Counted from the first letter of the stretch, positions 8,759 to 17,953 are shown. The stretch: 64,000 nt of DNA from Corallococcus macrosporus DSM 14697 (GCF_002305895.1 NZ_CP022203.1:4442501-4506500); one strand, 5' to 3'. Made by a program: numbers and translations. The notes: generated by a model not told the origin, from the sequence alone.

Positions 8759-10639
8759 ATGGCAAGCGCGCCACGAGAACGATTCGGCCGGTACGAACTC
8801 CAGGAGCGGGTGGGCCAGGGGGGCATGGCGGAGACCTGGCGCGCGCGGCTGAGGGGGGCGGCGGGCGTCACCAAGCCCGTGCTCATCAAGAAGGTGCTCC
8901 CGGAGCACGCCAACGACGAGGCCTTCGTATCCATGTTCATCAGCGAGGCGCGCATCTCCGCCTCGCTGTCGCATGGGGCCATCGCGCAGGTGTTCGACTT
9001 CGGGAAGGTGGACGGGCAGTACTTCCTGGCCATGGAGCTGGTGGAGGGCCAGCCGCTCCATCGTGTCCTCAAGCGGGCGCTGCGCTCCGGCTTCCACAGC
9101 CTGCCGGTGCCCATCGCCGTCTTCATCGCCATGGAGATGTGCCGCGGCCTGCACTACGCCCACACCCGCGGCGACGAGCGGGGCGAGCCCCTGGGCATCG
9201 TCCACCGCGACATCTCCCCCGACAACGTCCTCATCAGCTACGAGGGCCAGGTCAAGATCGTCGACTTTGGCATCGCCAAGGCGCGCTCGCTGCGCGGCTT
9301 CAACACCGAGCCCGGCGTCGTGAAGGGCAAGTACCTGTTCTTCTCGCCCGAGCAGGCGCGCGGGGAGGCGGTAGACGCCCGCACGGACGTCTGGGCCACC
9401 GGCGTGGTGCTGTTCCAGATGCTCTGCGGCCGGCTGCCCTTGGAGGGGCAGGTCCACGCGGTGCTGAAGCGGCTGAACGACGGCCAGCGGCTGCCGTCGC
9501 CACGGCAGGTGCGGCCCGACATCCCGGTGGCGCTGGACGCCATCCTCCAGAAGGCGCTGGCGCTGAACAAGGAGGCGCGCTTCGAGTCCGCGCACGAGCT
9601 GGGGGACGCCCTGGCCGGGTTCCTGTACTCGTCCACGCCGCGCTTCTCCCCCATGTCCGTGGCGTACCTGCTGCGGGAGCTGTTCCGCCAGGACCTGGAG
9701 GCGCTCGGGATGGACGCCCGGGTGCCGCCGTCCTTCGTCGAAGAGGTGTCCATCTGGCGCGAGGCGCCCCCACTGCCAGCGCCCACGCAGCATGGCGTGC
9801 CGGCCCTGGAGGCGCTGGACCTCCGGACCGAGGAGCGCGAGCCGGTGGACGTGGTGGCGCCGGAGCTGGAGGACGCGCCCCCCGCGCCGCGCCCGACCCG
9901 GTTGGGCCTGCTCGCCGAGGGCAGCCGCGCCTCGCAGTGGGTGTCCGGCGTCGGGCTGGTGTTGGCCGCGGTGCTCGTGGTGGTGGCGGTGACGTGGGTG
10001 GGGGCGGATCTGCGGGCCGCCGCCCTGGAGGCGCCTCGCGAGCCCGGGCCGCCCAGGGCGGTGCGGATGGGGCCGCCCCCCTCGCCACCCGCCGCGCCCG
10101 TGGCCGCGTCACCGCGGCCCGAGCCGGCGTCACCTGGCCGTGACATGGCCAGCGAGGACGATGAAGAGGTGGCGGGAAACGACGGCCTGTCGGACGGCGA
10201 GGCGCGGGCGGCGGCCGGGCGTGGCAGCGCGACGCGGACGTCCGCGGGCGCGCGGGGCGTGAAGGCCGTCCCGGTGAGCGGCACGGGCGCCCGGGGGCAG
10301 CCGCGGCCAGCCCAGGGGGCGCTGCTGGGGGAGGCGGGGCTCGCCCAGGCCCAGTCCCTGGTGCCGGCGCCGTCCGGGCCGGCGCAGCGGGTGCTCACCG
10401 CCGGCCGTGCCCACCAGCGCGCGGGGAACCACCCGGCCGCGCTGAGCTCCGCCCGGGAGTGTGCCCGGCTCGAGCCGGGCAACGCGGAGTGCTACCTGCT
10501 GATGGGCGCGGTGGAGGTCAAGCTCGGGCGGATGGAGGCGGGGGCCCGGAGCTATCACCGCTTCCTGGAGCTGGCGCCCTCGGACCACCCGCTCGCGAGC
10601 ACCGTCCTGCGCATCCTGCAGGAGTACGAAACGCGATAG
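8759..10639 (+). CDS. Membrane Ser/Thr protein kinase with C-terminal TPR-like region
   Basis: 626 aa; the ATG at 8759 follows GAGAGGGGG at good distance. The kinase domain spans about 11-280 with the Gly-rich loop GQGGMAETW, K44, E63, the HRD loop HRDISPDN at 149-156 and DFG at 169-171, so it should be active. A Pro-rich linker leads to one membrane helix at about 395-417 (VSGVGLVLAAVLVVVAVTWV), a disordered Pro/Ala/Arg segment, and a TPR-like end (AHQRAGNHPAALSSARECARLEPGNAECY, in two helical repeats) that would lie outside the cytoplasm. Divergent from the FHA-sigma54 activator, a plausible phosphorylation-dependent output. Confidence 0.93.
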   Translation: MASAPRERFGRYELQERVGQGGMAETWRARLRGAAGVTKPVLIKKVLPEHANDEAFVSMFISEARISASLSHGAIAQVFDFGKVDGQYFLAMELVEGQPLHRVLKRALRSGFHSLPVPIAVFIAMEMCRGLHYAHTRGDERGEPLGIVHRDISPDNVLISYEGQVKIVDFGIAKARSLRGFNTEPGVVKGKYLFFSPEQARGEAVDARTDVWATGVVLFQMLCGRLPLEGQVHAVLKRLNDGQRLPSPRQVRPDIPVALDAILQKALALNKEARFESAHELGDALAGFLYSSTPRFSPMSVAYLLRELFRQDLEALGMDARVPPSFVEEVSIWREAPPLPAPTQHGVPALEALDLRTEEREPVDVVAPELEDAPPAPRPTRLGLLAEGSRASQWVSGVGLVLAAVLVVVAVTWVGADLRAAALEAPREPGPPRAVRMGPPPSPPAAPVAASPRPEPASPGRDMASEDDEEVAGNDGLSDGEARAAAGRGSATRTSAGARGVKAVPVSGTGARGQPRPAQGALLGEAGLAQAQSLVPAPSGPAQRVLTAGRAHQRAGNHPAALSSARECARLEPGNAECYLLMGAVEVKLGRMEAGARSYHRFLELAPSDHPLASTVLRILQEYETR

Positions 10640-10726
10640 GTCGTCCGGAATTCGACGCGACACGTCATCCCGCGACGTGCCGGGGGCTTGGAAAAGCAAG
10701 GGGGCCTCCCGTAGAAGGAGGCTCGC

Positions 10727-12880
10727 ATGACGCACCTCCGCCTCCCTCGACTGCTGACCATCCCCGCGCTGCTGACCGCCGCCGCGTGTGGTGAGTCCGA
10801 CTCCATCCCTGTACGGACCTGCGACGTGACGTTGACCTACGCACCGCGGCAGTCCGTCGCGGACGCCGTGCAGGTTTCGGGGGAATGGAACAACTTCGCG
10901 TCCAGACCCCAGCTCATGACCGACCGCGGCGACGGCGTCTACACGCTGCGCCTGGAGGGCCTGGAGCCACGCGACTACGGCTACCGCTTCGTCGTGGGTG
11001 ACAAGGAGCAGCTCGACCCGGAGAACCCGTACTCGCGCTGGGTGCGCGCGGAGGAGTATTCGCGCCTCACCGTCCCGGATTGCCGTCAGCCGGCGCTGGA
11101 GCTGAACCGCTTCACGGCGACGCCCGAGGGGGCGCTGGAGGTGGACGTCTCCTACCTGGACGGCACCGACCGGGCGGGGCCCGCGGGTGAGGGCCTGGTG
11201 CTGACGCTGGATGGCACGCCCCGGCCGGAGGCCTACGATGCCGCCACGGGCCGCTTCCGCCTGCAGGTGACGGGGCTGGAGCAGGGCAAGCACCACGTGA
11301 AGGTGGTGGCCCGGGACAGCCAGGGCCGCGAGGCGGAGCCGCTCTACCTGCCGTTCTGGGTGGAGCCGGAGCGCTTCCGCTGGGAGTCGGGCCTGATGTA
11401 CTTCGCGTTCACCGACCGCTTCCACAACGCGAAGCCGGAGAACGACGGCCCGGTGGCGGACGTGGACCCCATCGCCAACTACCTGGGCGGTGACTTCGCG
11501 GGCATCACCCAGAAGATTGAAGAGGGCTACTTCGACGCACTGGGCGTGCGCACGCTCTGGATTTCGCCGGTGGACCAGAACCCGGAGGGGCGCTTCATCG
11601 GCACCGGCGGCAAGTACTACACGGGCTACCACGGCTACTGGCCGTCGAAGCCGCGGCAGACGCAGCACCGCTTCGGCTCGCTCGCGGAGCTGCGCGCCCT
11701 CACCGCCGCCGCGCACAAGCGGGGCATGCGCGTCATCGCCGACCTGGTGCTCAACCACGTCCACCAGGAGCACCCCTACTGGACCACGTACGGGCAGGAG
11801 GGCTGGTTCAACACCGCCGCGAGCTGCGTGTGCGGCACCCAGGACTGCGACTGGGAGGCCCAGCGCCTCATCTGCAAGTTCACGGACTACCTGCCGGACT
11901 TCAACTGGCGCTCCACGGACTTCGTGGACCAGTTCGCCGCGGACACGCTGTGGTGGCTGGAGCAGGCCGACTTCGACGGCTTCCGCCTGGACGCGGTGAA
12001 GCACATGGAGCAGGTGGCCGGGCGCACCATCCGCGGGAAGCTGAAGGAGATCACCGCGCGGACGGGCACCGAGTTCTACCTGGTGGGCGAGACGTTCGTC
12101 GGCGCGGACGGCCGGTCGCAGATCGCCCGCTACATCAGCCCGCGGGAGCTGGATGGCCAGTTCGACTTCCCGCTGTACTGGCCGCTGCGCGAGGCCTTCG
12201 CGGACGGCCAGGGCCTGCAGCGCGTGGACGACGCGGTGCGCGCCAACGAGGTCTTCTACGCGCCGGGGACGCTCAACTCGCCGTTCCTGGGCAACCACGA
12301 CGTGGCGCGCTTCATCTCCCAGGCCGCCGGCCAGCTCCAGGGCGACGGGAGCGACCCCTTCGGCCCCAACCGCCCGTCCACGGTGGTGACGGACGCCACG
12401 GCCTTCGAGAAGATGAAGTACGGCTTCGGCTTCGTGCTGACCCAGCCGGGCGTGCCCCTGGTGTACTACGGCGACGAGGTCGGCCTGCCGGGCGCGGGGG
12501 ATCCGGACAACCGCCGCCTCATGCGCTTCGGTGACACGCTGACGCCGCTGGAGCGGGAGCTGCTCGGCTTCGTCCAGAAGCTGGGGCAGGCGCGCATCGC
12601 GCACGAGGCGCTGCAGACGGGCGCCCGGCGGACCCTGCGCGTGGAGAGCGACCTCTACGTGTTCCAGCGCGACCTGCCGGACGGGCGGGGGGCGGTGGTG
12701 GCCATCAACCGCGGCGCGGTGGAGCGCTCGCTGGTGGTGGAGCTGATGGGGGGCCTGGCCGCGAGCACCGACACCTACGCGGACATCTTCACCGGGCAGA
12801 CGCTGCAGCTCGCCGGCACGGAGACCGTCCTGGTCGTCCCGCCGCGCGGCGTCGCCGTCTACGTGCCCCAGCCGGAGTAA
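10727..12880 (+). CDS. GH13 alpha-amylase family lipoprotein
   Basis: 717 aa with strong ribosome site GAAGGAGG before the ATG. A lipobox (LLTAAAC, Cys21) predicts a lipid-anchored, exported enzyme. Residues about 35-115 form a CBM48/early-set-like domain (VQVSGEWNNFASRP), 125-215 a second beta domain, and the catalytic TIM barrel follows. The four GH13 regions are intact: DLVLNH at 339-344, GFRLDAVKH with nucleophile D422, GETF with acid E455, and FLGNHD ending at D525. A Cys-containing insertion (SCVCGTQDCDW) is unusual. It should hydrolyse alpha-1,4-glucans such as starch or glycogen, or an oligosaccharide; exact specificity cannot be read. Confidence 0.93.
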   Translation: MTHLRLPRLLTIPALLTAAACGESDSIPVRTCDVTLTYAPRQSVADAVQVSGEWNNFASRPQLMTDRGDGVYTLRLEGLEPRDYGYRFVVGDKEQLDPENPYSRWVRAEEYSRLTVPDCRQPALELNRFTATPEGALEVDVSYLDGTDRAGPAGEGLVLTLDGTPRPEAYDAATGRFRLQVTGLEQGKHHVKVVARDSQGREAEPLYLPFWVEPERFRWESGLMYFAFTDRFHNAKPENDGPVADVDPIANYLGGDFAGITQKIEEGYFDALGVRTLWISPVDQNPEGRFIGTGGKYYTGYHGYWPSKPRQTQHRFGSLAELRALTAAAHKRGMRVIADLVLNHVHQEHPYWTTYGQEGWFNTAASCVCGTQDCDWEAQRLICKFTDYLPDFNWRSTDFVDQFAADTLWWLEQADFDGFRLDAVKHMEQVAGRTIRGKLKEITARTGTEFYLVGETFVGADGRSQIARYISPRELDGQFDFPLYWPLREAFADGQGLQRVDDAVRANEVFYAPGTLNSPFLGNHDVARFISQAAGQLQGDGSDPFGPNRPSTVVTDATAFEKMKYGFGFVLTQPGVPLVYYGDEVGLPGAGDPDNRRLMRFGDTLTPLERELLGFVQKLGQARIAHEALQTGARRTLRVESDLYVFQRDLPDGRGAVVAINRGAVERSLVVELMGGLAASTDTYADIFTGQTLQLAGTETVLVVPPRGVAVYVPQPE

Positions 12881-12940
12881 CGGGAAGCGGGGATGCGCCG
12901 GTGGAGGGGGGGGCCGTCCCCTTCCGCCGGTCCATCCCGC

Positions 12941-13150
12941 TCAGGACTGCGGCGCTGCCTGCTCACTCCTGCCGTGCTTGTAGAAGAGCACGAGGGTGTA
13001 GCAGTGGAATTCGTTGTCGGACGACTGACACACGACCCGGTCCACAATCTCCAGGTCGGAGTTGCTCTTCAGCCACCGGGTGACGTTCTCACCCAGCTCC
13101 TCGCGCTCCTTCGCCTTGGTGGCGGAGAAGACCTTCACGCCCGTGAACAT
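12941..13150 (-). CDS. Small hypothetical protein
   Basis: 69 aa beginning MFTGVKVFSATKAKEREELG; the ATG at 13150 is supported by AAGGAG ten bases upstream, while the longer frame has no such site. The composition is an alpha/beta mix (LGENVTRWLKSNSDLEIVDRVVCQSSDNEF, then YTLVLFYK), like a small two-layer domain. No signal peptide. Function unknown. It is convergent with the GH13 gene and divergent from the small gene at 13386. Confidence 0.7.
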   Translation of the reverse strand: MFTGVKVFSATKAKEREELGENVTRWLKSNSDLEIVDRVVCQSSDNEFHCYTLVLFYKHGRSEQAAPQS

Positions 13151-13385
13151 CGCCTGCCACTCCTTGTGCGGTGCTGATTCAGGACAATAGGAGGTTATCG
13201 CACGCGTCATTCCGGGGTGTCAAAAACCCGGCTTCCCCGTGGTGACGACGTTGATCGTCTCCGCCCGGGGGTTTGCAGCCTCTGTCGCATGCCTATGTTG
13301 CTCGGGTCGCACCTGAAGGCGTGGGGCGCTCGTGGCAGGGGGCCGCGAGTGGCGGCGGAGTGGGGAAGGGGGAAGGCCCGTGGAC

Positions 13386-13655
13386 ATGAAGACCAAGAAG
13401 GACCTGGCCGTAGACTTCATCAACACCATCCGGACGATGGAGCCCTCCGCGCTGAATGCGCTCATCGTCAAGGAGGCGGGTGAAGAGCTGGCCCAGTTCT
13501 TCCTCAACTACAGTGCGAATCTCATCTCCAAGGACCCGTCCCGGGTGCTGGAGAACACCTCCTCGCTGATGCTGATGGGCTACCTCATCCGCACCTACGA
13601 GGAGAAGAACACCCAGGCCGCCCAGGGCGCCTTCCAGTCCTACGCGTTCGCCTGA
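13386..13655 (+). CDS. Small hypothetical protein
   Basis: 89 aa, all-helical in appearance (MKTKKDLAVDFINTIRT, LIVKEAGEELAQFFLNYSANLI), no signal peptide or Cys. The ATG at 13386 is preceded by AAGGGGGAAGG; a GTG two codons earlier is possible but sits very close to that site. I recognise no family. It precedes the PHP-domain gene by about 60 bases in the same direction and may be cotranscribed with it. Confidence 0.65.
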   Translation: MKTKKDLAVDFINTIRTMEPSALNALIVKEAGEELAQFFLNYSANLISKDPSRVLENTSSLMLMGYLIRTYEEKNTQAAQGAFQSYAFA

Positions 13656-13717
13656 GTCGCAGGCAGGGCGTTGCAGGCTCGACAGGGCTCGGGGGGGCCT
13701 GTTAGGGAGCAGCGCTC

Positions 13718-14446
13718 ATGCTCATCGACCTGCACGCCCATTCCCACCTGTCCAAGGGTTGCGAGCTGGACCCTCGCGCCGTGCTGGAGCGGGCCGCCTT
13801 GTTCGGCCTGGACGGGGTGGCCTTCACCGAGACGAACACCCAGGATGGCTGCGACGAGCTCTTCGAGATTGGCGCGAAGTCCAAGCTGAAGGTCTTCGTC
13901 GGGCTGGAGCTGGTGACGGACCGCGGGCAGTACCTGTGCTTCTTCCCGAAGCCGGAGCTGGCCCCGGAGCCGGTGCAGATGTGGGGCAGCAACCGCGAGA
14001 AGCCGTGGAGCGCCGCCGAGTGCCTGCCGAAGGTGAAGGCCCTGGGCGCCGCCATCGTCGCCGCGCGGCCGTATGACAGGGATTCGCAGCACCCGGCCAT
14101 GGACTTCATCCGCTCGCTCAGCGTGTTGAGCGCCGTGGAGGGCTACAACGCCCGGGTGAAGCAGACGTCCAATGACCTGGCCGTGGAGGCCGCGGCCGCC
14201 ATGAAGCTGCCCTGCGTGGGCGGCAGCGACGCCCGCGGCTCGCTCGACGAGGTCGGCCGGGGCGCCACGCTCTTCAAGCAGCCCGTGCAGACGCAGGCCG
14301 AGCTGGTGGCCGAGCTGCTGAAGGGGGACTTCTGGCCGGTGATGGCCGGCGACCTCCCGCGCCTGACGCGCCCGGGCGAGGCCCAGGCGTCTCGCAAGTC
14401 GGGCGGGGGCGGCGGCCGCGGTGGTGGCAAGCGCCGCCGCCGTTAG
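13718..14446 (+). CDS. PHP domain metal-dependent phosphoesterase
   Basis: 242 aa. The first residues MLIDLHAHSHLSKG carry the PHP metal motif HxH (H6, H8), and further conserved elements include GVAFTETN, GLEL and GGSDARG near residue 170. Enzymes of this fold hydrolyse phosphoesters or act on nucleotides and short RNA/DNA, with two or three metal ions; the substrate here is not evident. The last 20 residues are a Gly/Arg-rich tail (GGGGGRGGGKRRRR), often seen in nucleic-acid-binding proteins and not part of the PHP fold. Cytoplasmic by lack of a signal. The neighbouring gene downstream converges with a 9-base gap. Confidence 0.85.
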   Translation: MLIDLHAHSHLSKGCELDPRAVLERAALFGLDGVAFTETNTQDGCDELFEIGAKSKLKVFVGLELVTDRGQYLCFFPKPELAPEPVQMWGSNREKPWSAAECLPKVKALGAAIVAARPYDRDSQHPAMDFIRSLSVLSAVEGYNARVKQTSNDLAVEAAAAMKLPCVGGSDARGSLDEVGRGATLFKQPVQTQAELVAELLKGDFWPVMAGDLPRLTRPGEAQASRKSGGGGGRGGGKRRRR

Positions 14447-14455
14447 CCGCCCAGC

Positions 14456-15202
14456 TCAGGGGATGACCTGCGCGCCGCCTTCTTCCGCGCGCGCGAGCCG
14501 TCCGTCGGTGAGGAAGACGCGGCGGCGGGCGCCCGGGTAGGTCCACGCCTCGTGCTTCGAGGTGCCCTCCAGGGAGCGCCGCACCGTCTCCGGCGGGCCC
14601 CAGGACATGCGCACCGCGTCCGCGGACATGTTCGCCACCAGCTTCTTCTCGCGGATGGCCTCCTGCACCGCGGGCGGCAGGGCGTCCAGCGTGGGCTTCA
14701 AGTCCCGCGCGGACAGGTACTTCTCCAGCTCGGTGCGGAAGGCCTCCGGGCGGTCCAGGTTGGGCGGCAGCACCAGGATGAGCGGCGGCGCGGACTCCGG
14801 CGCGCCCGCCTCCTGGAGGTACACCCAGGGCCAGGCGCGCGGGCTGTAGAGGACGCGCTCGGTGATGACCCACGAGGTGGGGAACTCCACGCGGGTGATG
14901 CGCAGCTTCGTCCCCGCGGGGAGGACGCGCTCCACGGCGCCGGGGTTGATGGGGTGGCCCTTCGTGTCGTCGAGCAGCTGGACGTCCTCGGGCGCGTAGG
15001 GCGTCAGCAGGCGCTTGGAGGCGTCACCGAACAGCGGCGTGACGTTGCTGGAGACGCGGAGGTACTGCTCCGCCTCCGGGCCGGTGAGGGCGTGGTTCAG
15101 GGACGTGCGCGCCTCGGGCGGCATGCGCGTCTGCGACGCACAGCCGGCGCCCAGGGCGGCCAGCAGGGACAGGGAGAGGGTTCGGAACGAGGCGAGCGAC
15201 AT
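14456..15202 (-). CDS. Putative lipoprotein
   Basis: 248 aa. The signal peptide MSLASFRTLSLSLLAALGAGC ends in a lipobox and the ATG is preceded by GGAGGTG. The mature part contains VLPAGTKLRITRVEFP, which looks like an SH3-like or beta-barrel element. A C-terminal segment (MSADAVRMSWGPPETVRRSLEGTSKHEAWTY) resembles the SmpA/OmlA-type fold used in envelope lipoproteins; this resemblance is by eye only. The probable location is the periplasmic face of the inner or outer membrane. Function unknown. Confidence 0.75.
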   Translation of the reverse strand: MSLASFRTLSLSLLAALGAGCASQTRMPPEARTSLNHALTGPEAEQYLRVSSNVTPLFGDASKRLLTPYAPEDVQLLDDTKGHPINPGAVERVLPAGTKLRITRVEFPTSWVITERVLYSPRAWPWVYLQEAGAPESAPPLILVLPPNLDRPEAFRTELEKYLSARDLKPTLDALPPAVQEAIREKKLVANMSADAVRMSWGPPETVRRSLEGTSKHEAWTYPGARRRVFLTDGRLARAEEGGAQVIP

Positions 15203-15246
15203 GGCACCTCCGCGGGGAACAGGGCGCGGCAGGTGTCCTGATTAGC

Positions 15247-15450
15247 TCACCGGGCGGGCTGCGTCAGCGCTGATGGCGCCAGCGCCTCGCGCTTGCCGCC
15301 GCGACAGCCGCGCTGGGGCGGGCAGACGGGGCCGCGGCCATGCGGGTCGGCGACGAGCAGGAAACGGCCGAGCCCGCGGGTGTCCGTCAGCTCCGGGTGG
15401 CCGCACAGCGCGCAGTGACGGGGAGGACGCTTGGAGGGGGGGAAGGGCAC
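15247..15450 (-). CDS. Small putative zinc-binding protein
   Basis: 67 aa from a GTG. CALCGHPEL followed by a second Cys pair (VCPPQRGCRGG) gives a Cys4 knuckle that could bind zinc. The rest is basic and Pro-rich. No ribosome site stands out, so the start and even the gene are uncertain, but the paired Cys and uninterrupted frame between two real genes argue for it. Same direction as the flanking lipoprotein and FmdB-like genes. Confidence 0.45.
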   Translation of the reverse strand: MPFPPSKRPPRHCALCGHPELTDTRGLGRFLLVADPHGRGPVCPPQRGCRGGKREALAPSALTQPAR

Positions 15451-15517
15451 GGGGCGTGAGTGTGCGCCGCTCCCATGCCCGGAGCGAATTTTCGGCGGGA
15501 CCGCCCCCCCGGCGGGC

Positions 15518-15841
15518 CTACTTCTTGTCGCTCGCGGCCGCCGCGGCGGGGGCCGGCGCCGGCGTGCTGGGCGCGCTGCTGGCCGACGTGGACGCGCTCG
15601 ACGAAGAGGAGGCGCCGCTGCTGCTCGATGACGAGCTGCTTCCGCCGTCCTTCTTGGTGGAGCTGTACAGGTCGGAGTACCAGCCGCCGCCCTTGAGGAC
15701 GAAGCTCGAGCGGCTGACGACCTTCTGCATCGACCCCTCGGCGCCGCACGCGCCGCACGTGGCGGGGGCGGGGTCGGAGATCTTCTGCAGCACGTCGATC
15801 ATCTTTCCACAGCTCTGGCAGGAGTACTCGTAGATGGGCAT
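15518..15841 (-). CDS. FmdB-family zinc ribbon protein
   Basis: 107 aa. MPIYEYSCQSCGKMIDVLQKIS followed by CGACG and the FVLKGGGWYSD motif is the standard FmdB/CxxC_CXXC_SSSS regulatory-protein domain, with four Cys for one zinc. The C-terminal 40 residues are almost only Ser, Ala and Pro and should be disordered, which is longer than in most relatives. The role of this widespread family is not settled; a regulatory or nucleic-acid-associated role has been suggested. It lies 29 bases downstream of the next gene on the same strand. Confidence 0.88.
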   Translation of the reverse strand: MPIYEYSCQSCGKMIDVLQKISDPAPATCGACGAEGSMQKVVSRSSFVLKGGGWYSDLYSSTKKDGGSSSSSSSSGASSSSSASTSASSAPSTPAPAPAAAAASDKK

Positions 15842-15870
15842 GGTTCTCAGTGCCTCGTCAGGGGGTTGTT

Positions 15871-17073
15871 TCAGCGGGAGCTGGCCAGGAGCTGCTTGCG
15901 CAGGCCCTCCGCCAGTCCCAGGCGCTCGAAGGCGCGGAAGACGAGCTCGGCGGGGGCGCCGTGCTTGCGGGCGACGGCATCCGCCAGGCCGTGCAGGTCC
16001 TCGGCGTCGGGCAGGGCCTCACCGACCAGCCGCTCCAGTTCCTTGCGGAGCGCGTCGGCGAACTTCCGCTGGATGCCCAGGTCGGCCAGGTACTTCTCGC
16101 GGCCGAGCAGGTCCAGCCGGTGCGTCAGGTGGGGCGTGGCCAGGGCCTCGCGGCGGAAGCGCTCGCGCAGGGCCTCCACCTCCTCCGTCAGCGACAGCAC
16201 GGAGACCAGCCGCTGCAGCTCCGGGGGGCTGAGCCCCAGGGCCCAGCCCACGCGGCCGGAGGCGCCCCGTTGGGTGGTGTAGCCGTCCAGCACCTGACGG
16301 CGCTCCTTCTCCACCAGCGCGTCCATCAGCGCGTGGTCGCGGAGCACGTTCTCCAGGTCCACCAGCGTCAGCTCGCCCCGGGCGCCGTTGAAGCGCTGGG
16401 ACAGGGCGCGCAGCAGCGCGAAGCGGTGGTCGGCGGACTCCAGGGCGGCCTCCAGCGTGGGCTTTCCGGACAGGCGCGTCAGCTCCATGAAGGACGCGCG
16501 CGGCGCCTCCACGCGGGTGAAGCGGCCCCGGGGGCGCGGCAGGTCCCTGCGTGAGAAGGCGGGCTCCTCGGCGAGGTCGGCGGGCGAGCCCACGGCGTCC
16601 TCCGCCGGGGCGCGCTTGCGCGGCGCGATGCGCTCCTTGACGGTGGCCTCCAGGTCCTCCTTCGCCCGGGCCTTCTTGCCAGGGGCGGCGTCCGGGGCGG
16701 GCGGCGGCGGGGCGAAGGTGAGCGGGGCTTCCGCGGGCGCCGGGGCGGGCGGCGGCGTCTTCTGATCGCGCACGTGGGCCAGCTCGCGGGCGACCTCGTA
16801 GAAGCCGCAGGCCTGCCGCTGGGCGGCCACGGAGGCCTGCGTCCCGCTCAGGATGTCGATGACCGCGAAGGGCCCCAGGGGGGAGGCCTCGGGTTCGGCG
16901 TCCGTCAGCGCGCGGACGCGGAAGTCATCCGCCTCCGCCAGGAGGGCCAGTGCCTCGCGGACCTCGGGTGCCGGGGCGGGGGCCTTCGCGCGCCGGCAGA
17001 AGTCCGAGACGGCAACCGCCACGGGGGTGGGGACGTCATCGGGCTGCCGTCTTCTCTGCCAGGGACTGTTCAT
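15871..17073 (-). CDS. Hypothetical cytoplasmic protein
   Basis: 400 aa from the ATG at 17073 (MNSPWQRRRQPDDVPTPVAV). There is no signal peptide. Residues about 100-190 are a Pro/Ala-rich linker (PPPAPAPAEAPLTFAPPPP), separating an N-terminal alpha/beta part (AVSDFCRRAKAPAPAPEVREALALLAEADDFRV) from an almost entirely helical C-terminal half (about 220-400) with heptad-like Leu patterns such as LEALRERFRREALATPHLTHRLDLLGREK. No family recognised. It shares direction with the FmdB-like gene downstream. Start and reality of the gene are well supported by codon bias, function is not. Confidence 0.7.
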   Translation of the reverse strand: MNSPWQRRRQPDDVPTPVAVAVSDFCRRAKAPAPAPEVREALALLAEADDFRVRALTDAEPEASPLGPFAVIDILSGTQASVAAQRQACGFYEVARELAHVRDQKTPPPAPAPAEAPLTFAPPPPAPDAAPGKKARAKEDLEATVKERIAPRKRAPAEDAVGSPADLAEEPAFSRRDLPRPRGRFTRVEAPRASFMELTRLSGKPTLEAALESADHRFALLRALSQRFNGARGELTLVDLENVLRDHALMDALVEKERRQVLDGYTTQRGASGRVGWALGLSPPELQRLVSVLSLTEEVEALRERFRREALATPHLTHRLDLLGREKYLADLGIQRKFADALRKELERLVGEALPDAEDLHGLADAVARKHGAPAELVFRAFERLGLAEGLRKQLLASSR

Positions 17074-17465
17074 GAATGTCGCGGAAAAATGCTCGTTTAC
17101 GAGGGCGGATGCCTCTATCTTCGCCCACAGACGGGTGTCAATGAGCCAGTCCGATTCCAATCTAAACAGCCTACGGCGAGTGCAAGTCGCGAGGACGAGC
17201 GGGCAGGTGGGGAGGCGCTCCCACGGGCCGCACGCCGGGCGTTGCGGGGAGGAAGGGACGGGAGTATCAGGCCCGCCGCGTCCGGAGGCCAACACATGCC
17301 GGTGACGTTTTCTTCGCCGGAGGGGCGGCGTTGGTGGGAAATGGCCGGGTCGCGGCGGCACGTCGGATTGGTTACAACAAGAGCGGAGGGCGGGGCAGCG
17401 GCGGGCCTCTACCCAGTGGCGCCGGAGACGCGGCGCGGACCCGCGGCGACTTTGAAGGATTTCAC
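17074..17465. promoter_or_regulatory. Divergent intergenic region upstream of fur
   Basis: About 390 bases between two divergent genes, so promoters in both directions must lie here. Two locally AT-richer patches stand out, around 17150-17167 and 17366-17380 (GGATTGGTTACAACAAG). The second is about 90 bases before the fur start and is the best place to look for an autoregulatory site. I could not identify a Fur box with confidence. No ORF here is convincing. Confidence 0.35.
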
Positions 17466-17948
17466 ATGAGCAACAGCCACCACCACCACCACGACGCCCA
17501 GGACAAGGATGAGGTGCTCGCCCGCTACATGGCCCAGCACGGCCTGAAGAGCACGCGTCAGCGCAGCCTCATCATCGACACGTTCTTCGAGGTGGGGGGC
17601 CATCTGTCGGTGGAGGAGCTGTGGAACAAGGTGCGTGAACAGGACACCAAGGTGTCCGTCGCCACCGTGTACCGGACCATGAAGCTGCTCAGTGAGTGCG
17701 GGCTGGCCCACGCGCGCAACTTCGGGGACGGGCAGACGCGCTACGAGGCGGCCGCCGGGCGCGACCACCACGACCACCTGGTGTGTACGCGCTGCGGCAC
17801 CATCATCGAGTTCGAGAACGAGCGCATCGAGGCGCTCCAGGACGCGGTGGCCCGCAAGCACGGCTTCAAGGTGACGTCGCACAAGATGGAGCTGTACGGC
17901 CTGTGCCGTGACTGTCAGCGGGCCGGGCCGCCCGCCTCGGAGGCCTGA
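17466..17948 (+). CDS. fur: Fur-family metal-dependent transcriptional repressor
   Basis: 160 aa; the ATG at 17466 has GAAGGA at good spacing. After a His-rich start (MSNSHHHHHDAQ) the winged helix (STRQRSLIIDTFFEVGGHLSVEELW, VSVATVYRTMKLL) and dimerisation domain follow. Metal-site residues are visible: RDHHDHLVCTRCGTIIEF and the second pair CRDC, giving the CxxC...CxxC structural zinc site. It should bind DNA with Fe(II) (or Zn/Mn for Zur/PerR relatives); which metal cannot be decided from sequence. The poly-His N-terminus is not typical of Fur and might bind metal on its own. A thioredoxin-like gene follows within 6 bases. Confidence 0.9.
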   Translation: MSNSHHHHHDAQDKDEVLARYMAQHGLKSTRQRSLIIDTFFEVGGHLSVEELWNKVREQDTKVSVATVYRTMKLLSECGLAHARNFGDGQTRYEAAAGRDHHDHLVCTRCGTIIEFENERIEALQDAVARKHGFKVTSHKMELYGLCRDCQRAGPPASEA

Positions 17949-17953
17949 GCGTC

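Noticed and set aside
10130-12604. An 824-codon minus-strand frame opposite the GH13 gene
   Set aside because: The plus-strand frame carries all four GH13 regions; the antisense product is low-complexity.
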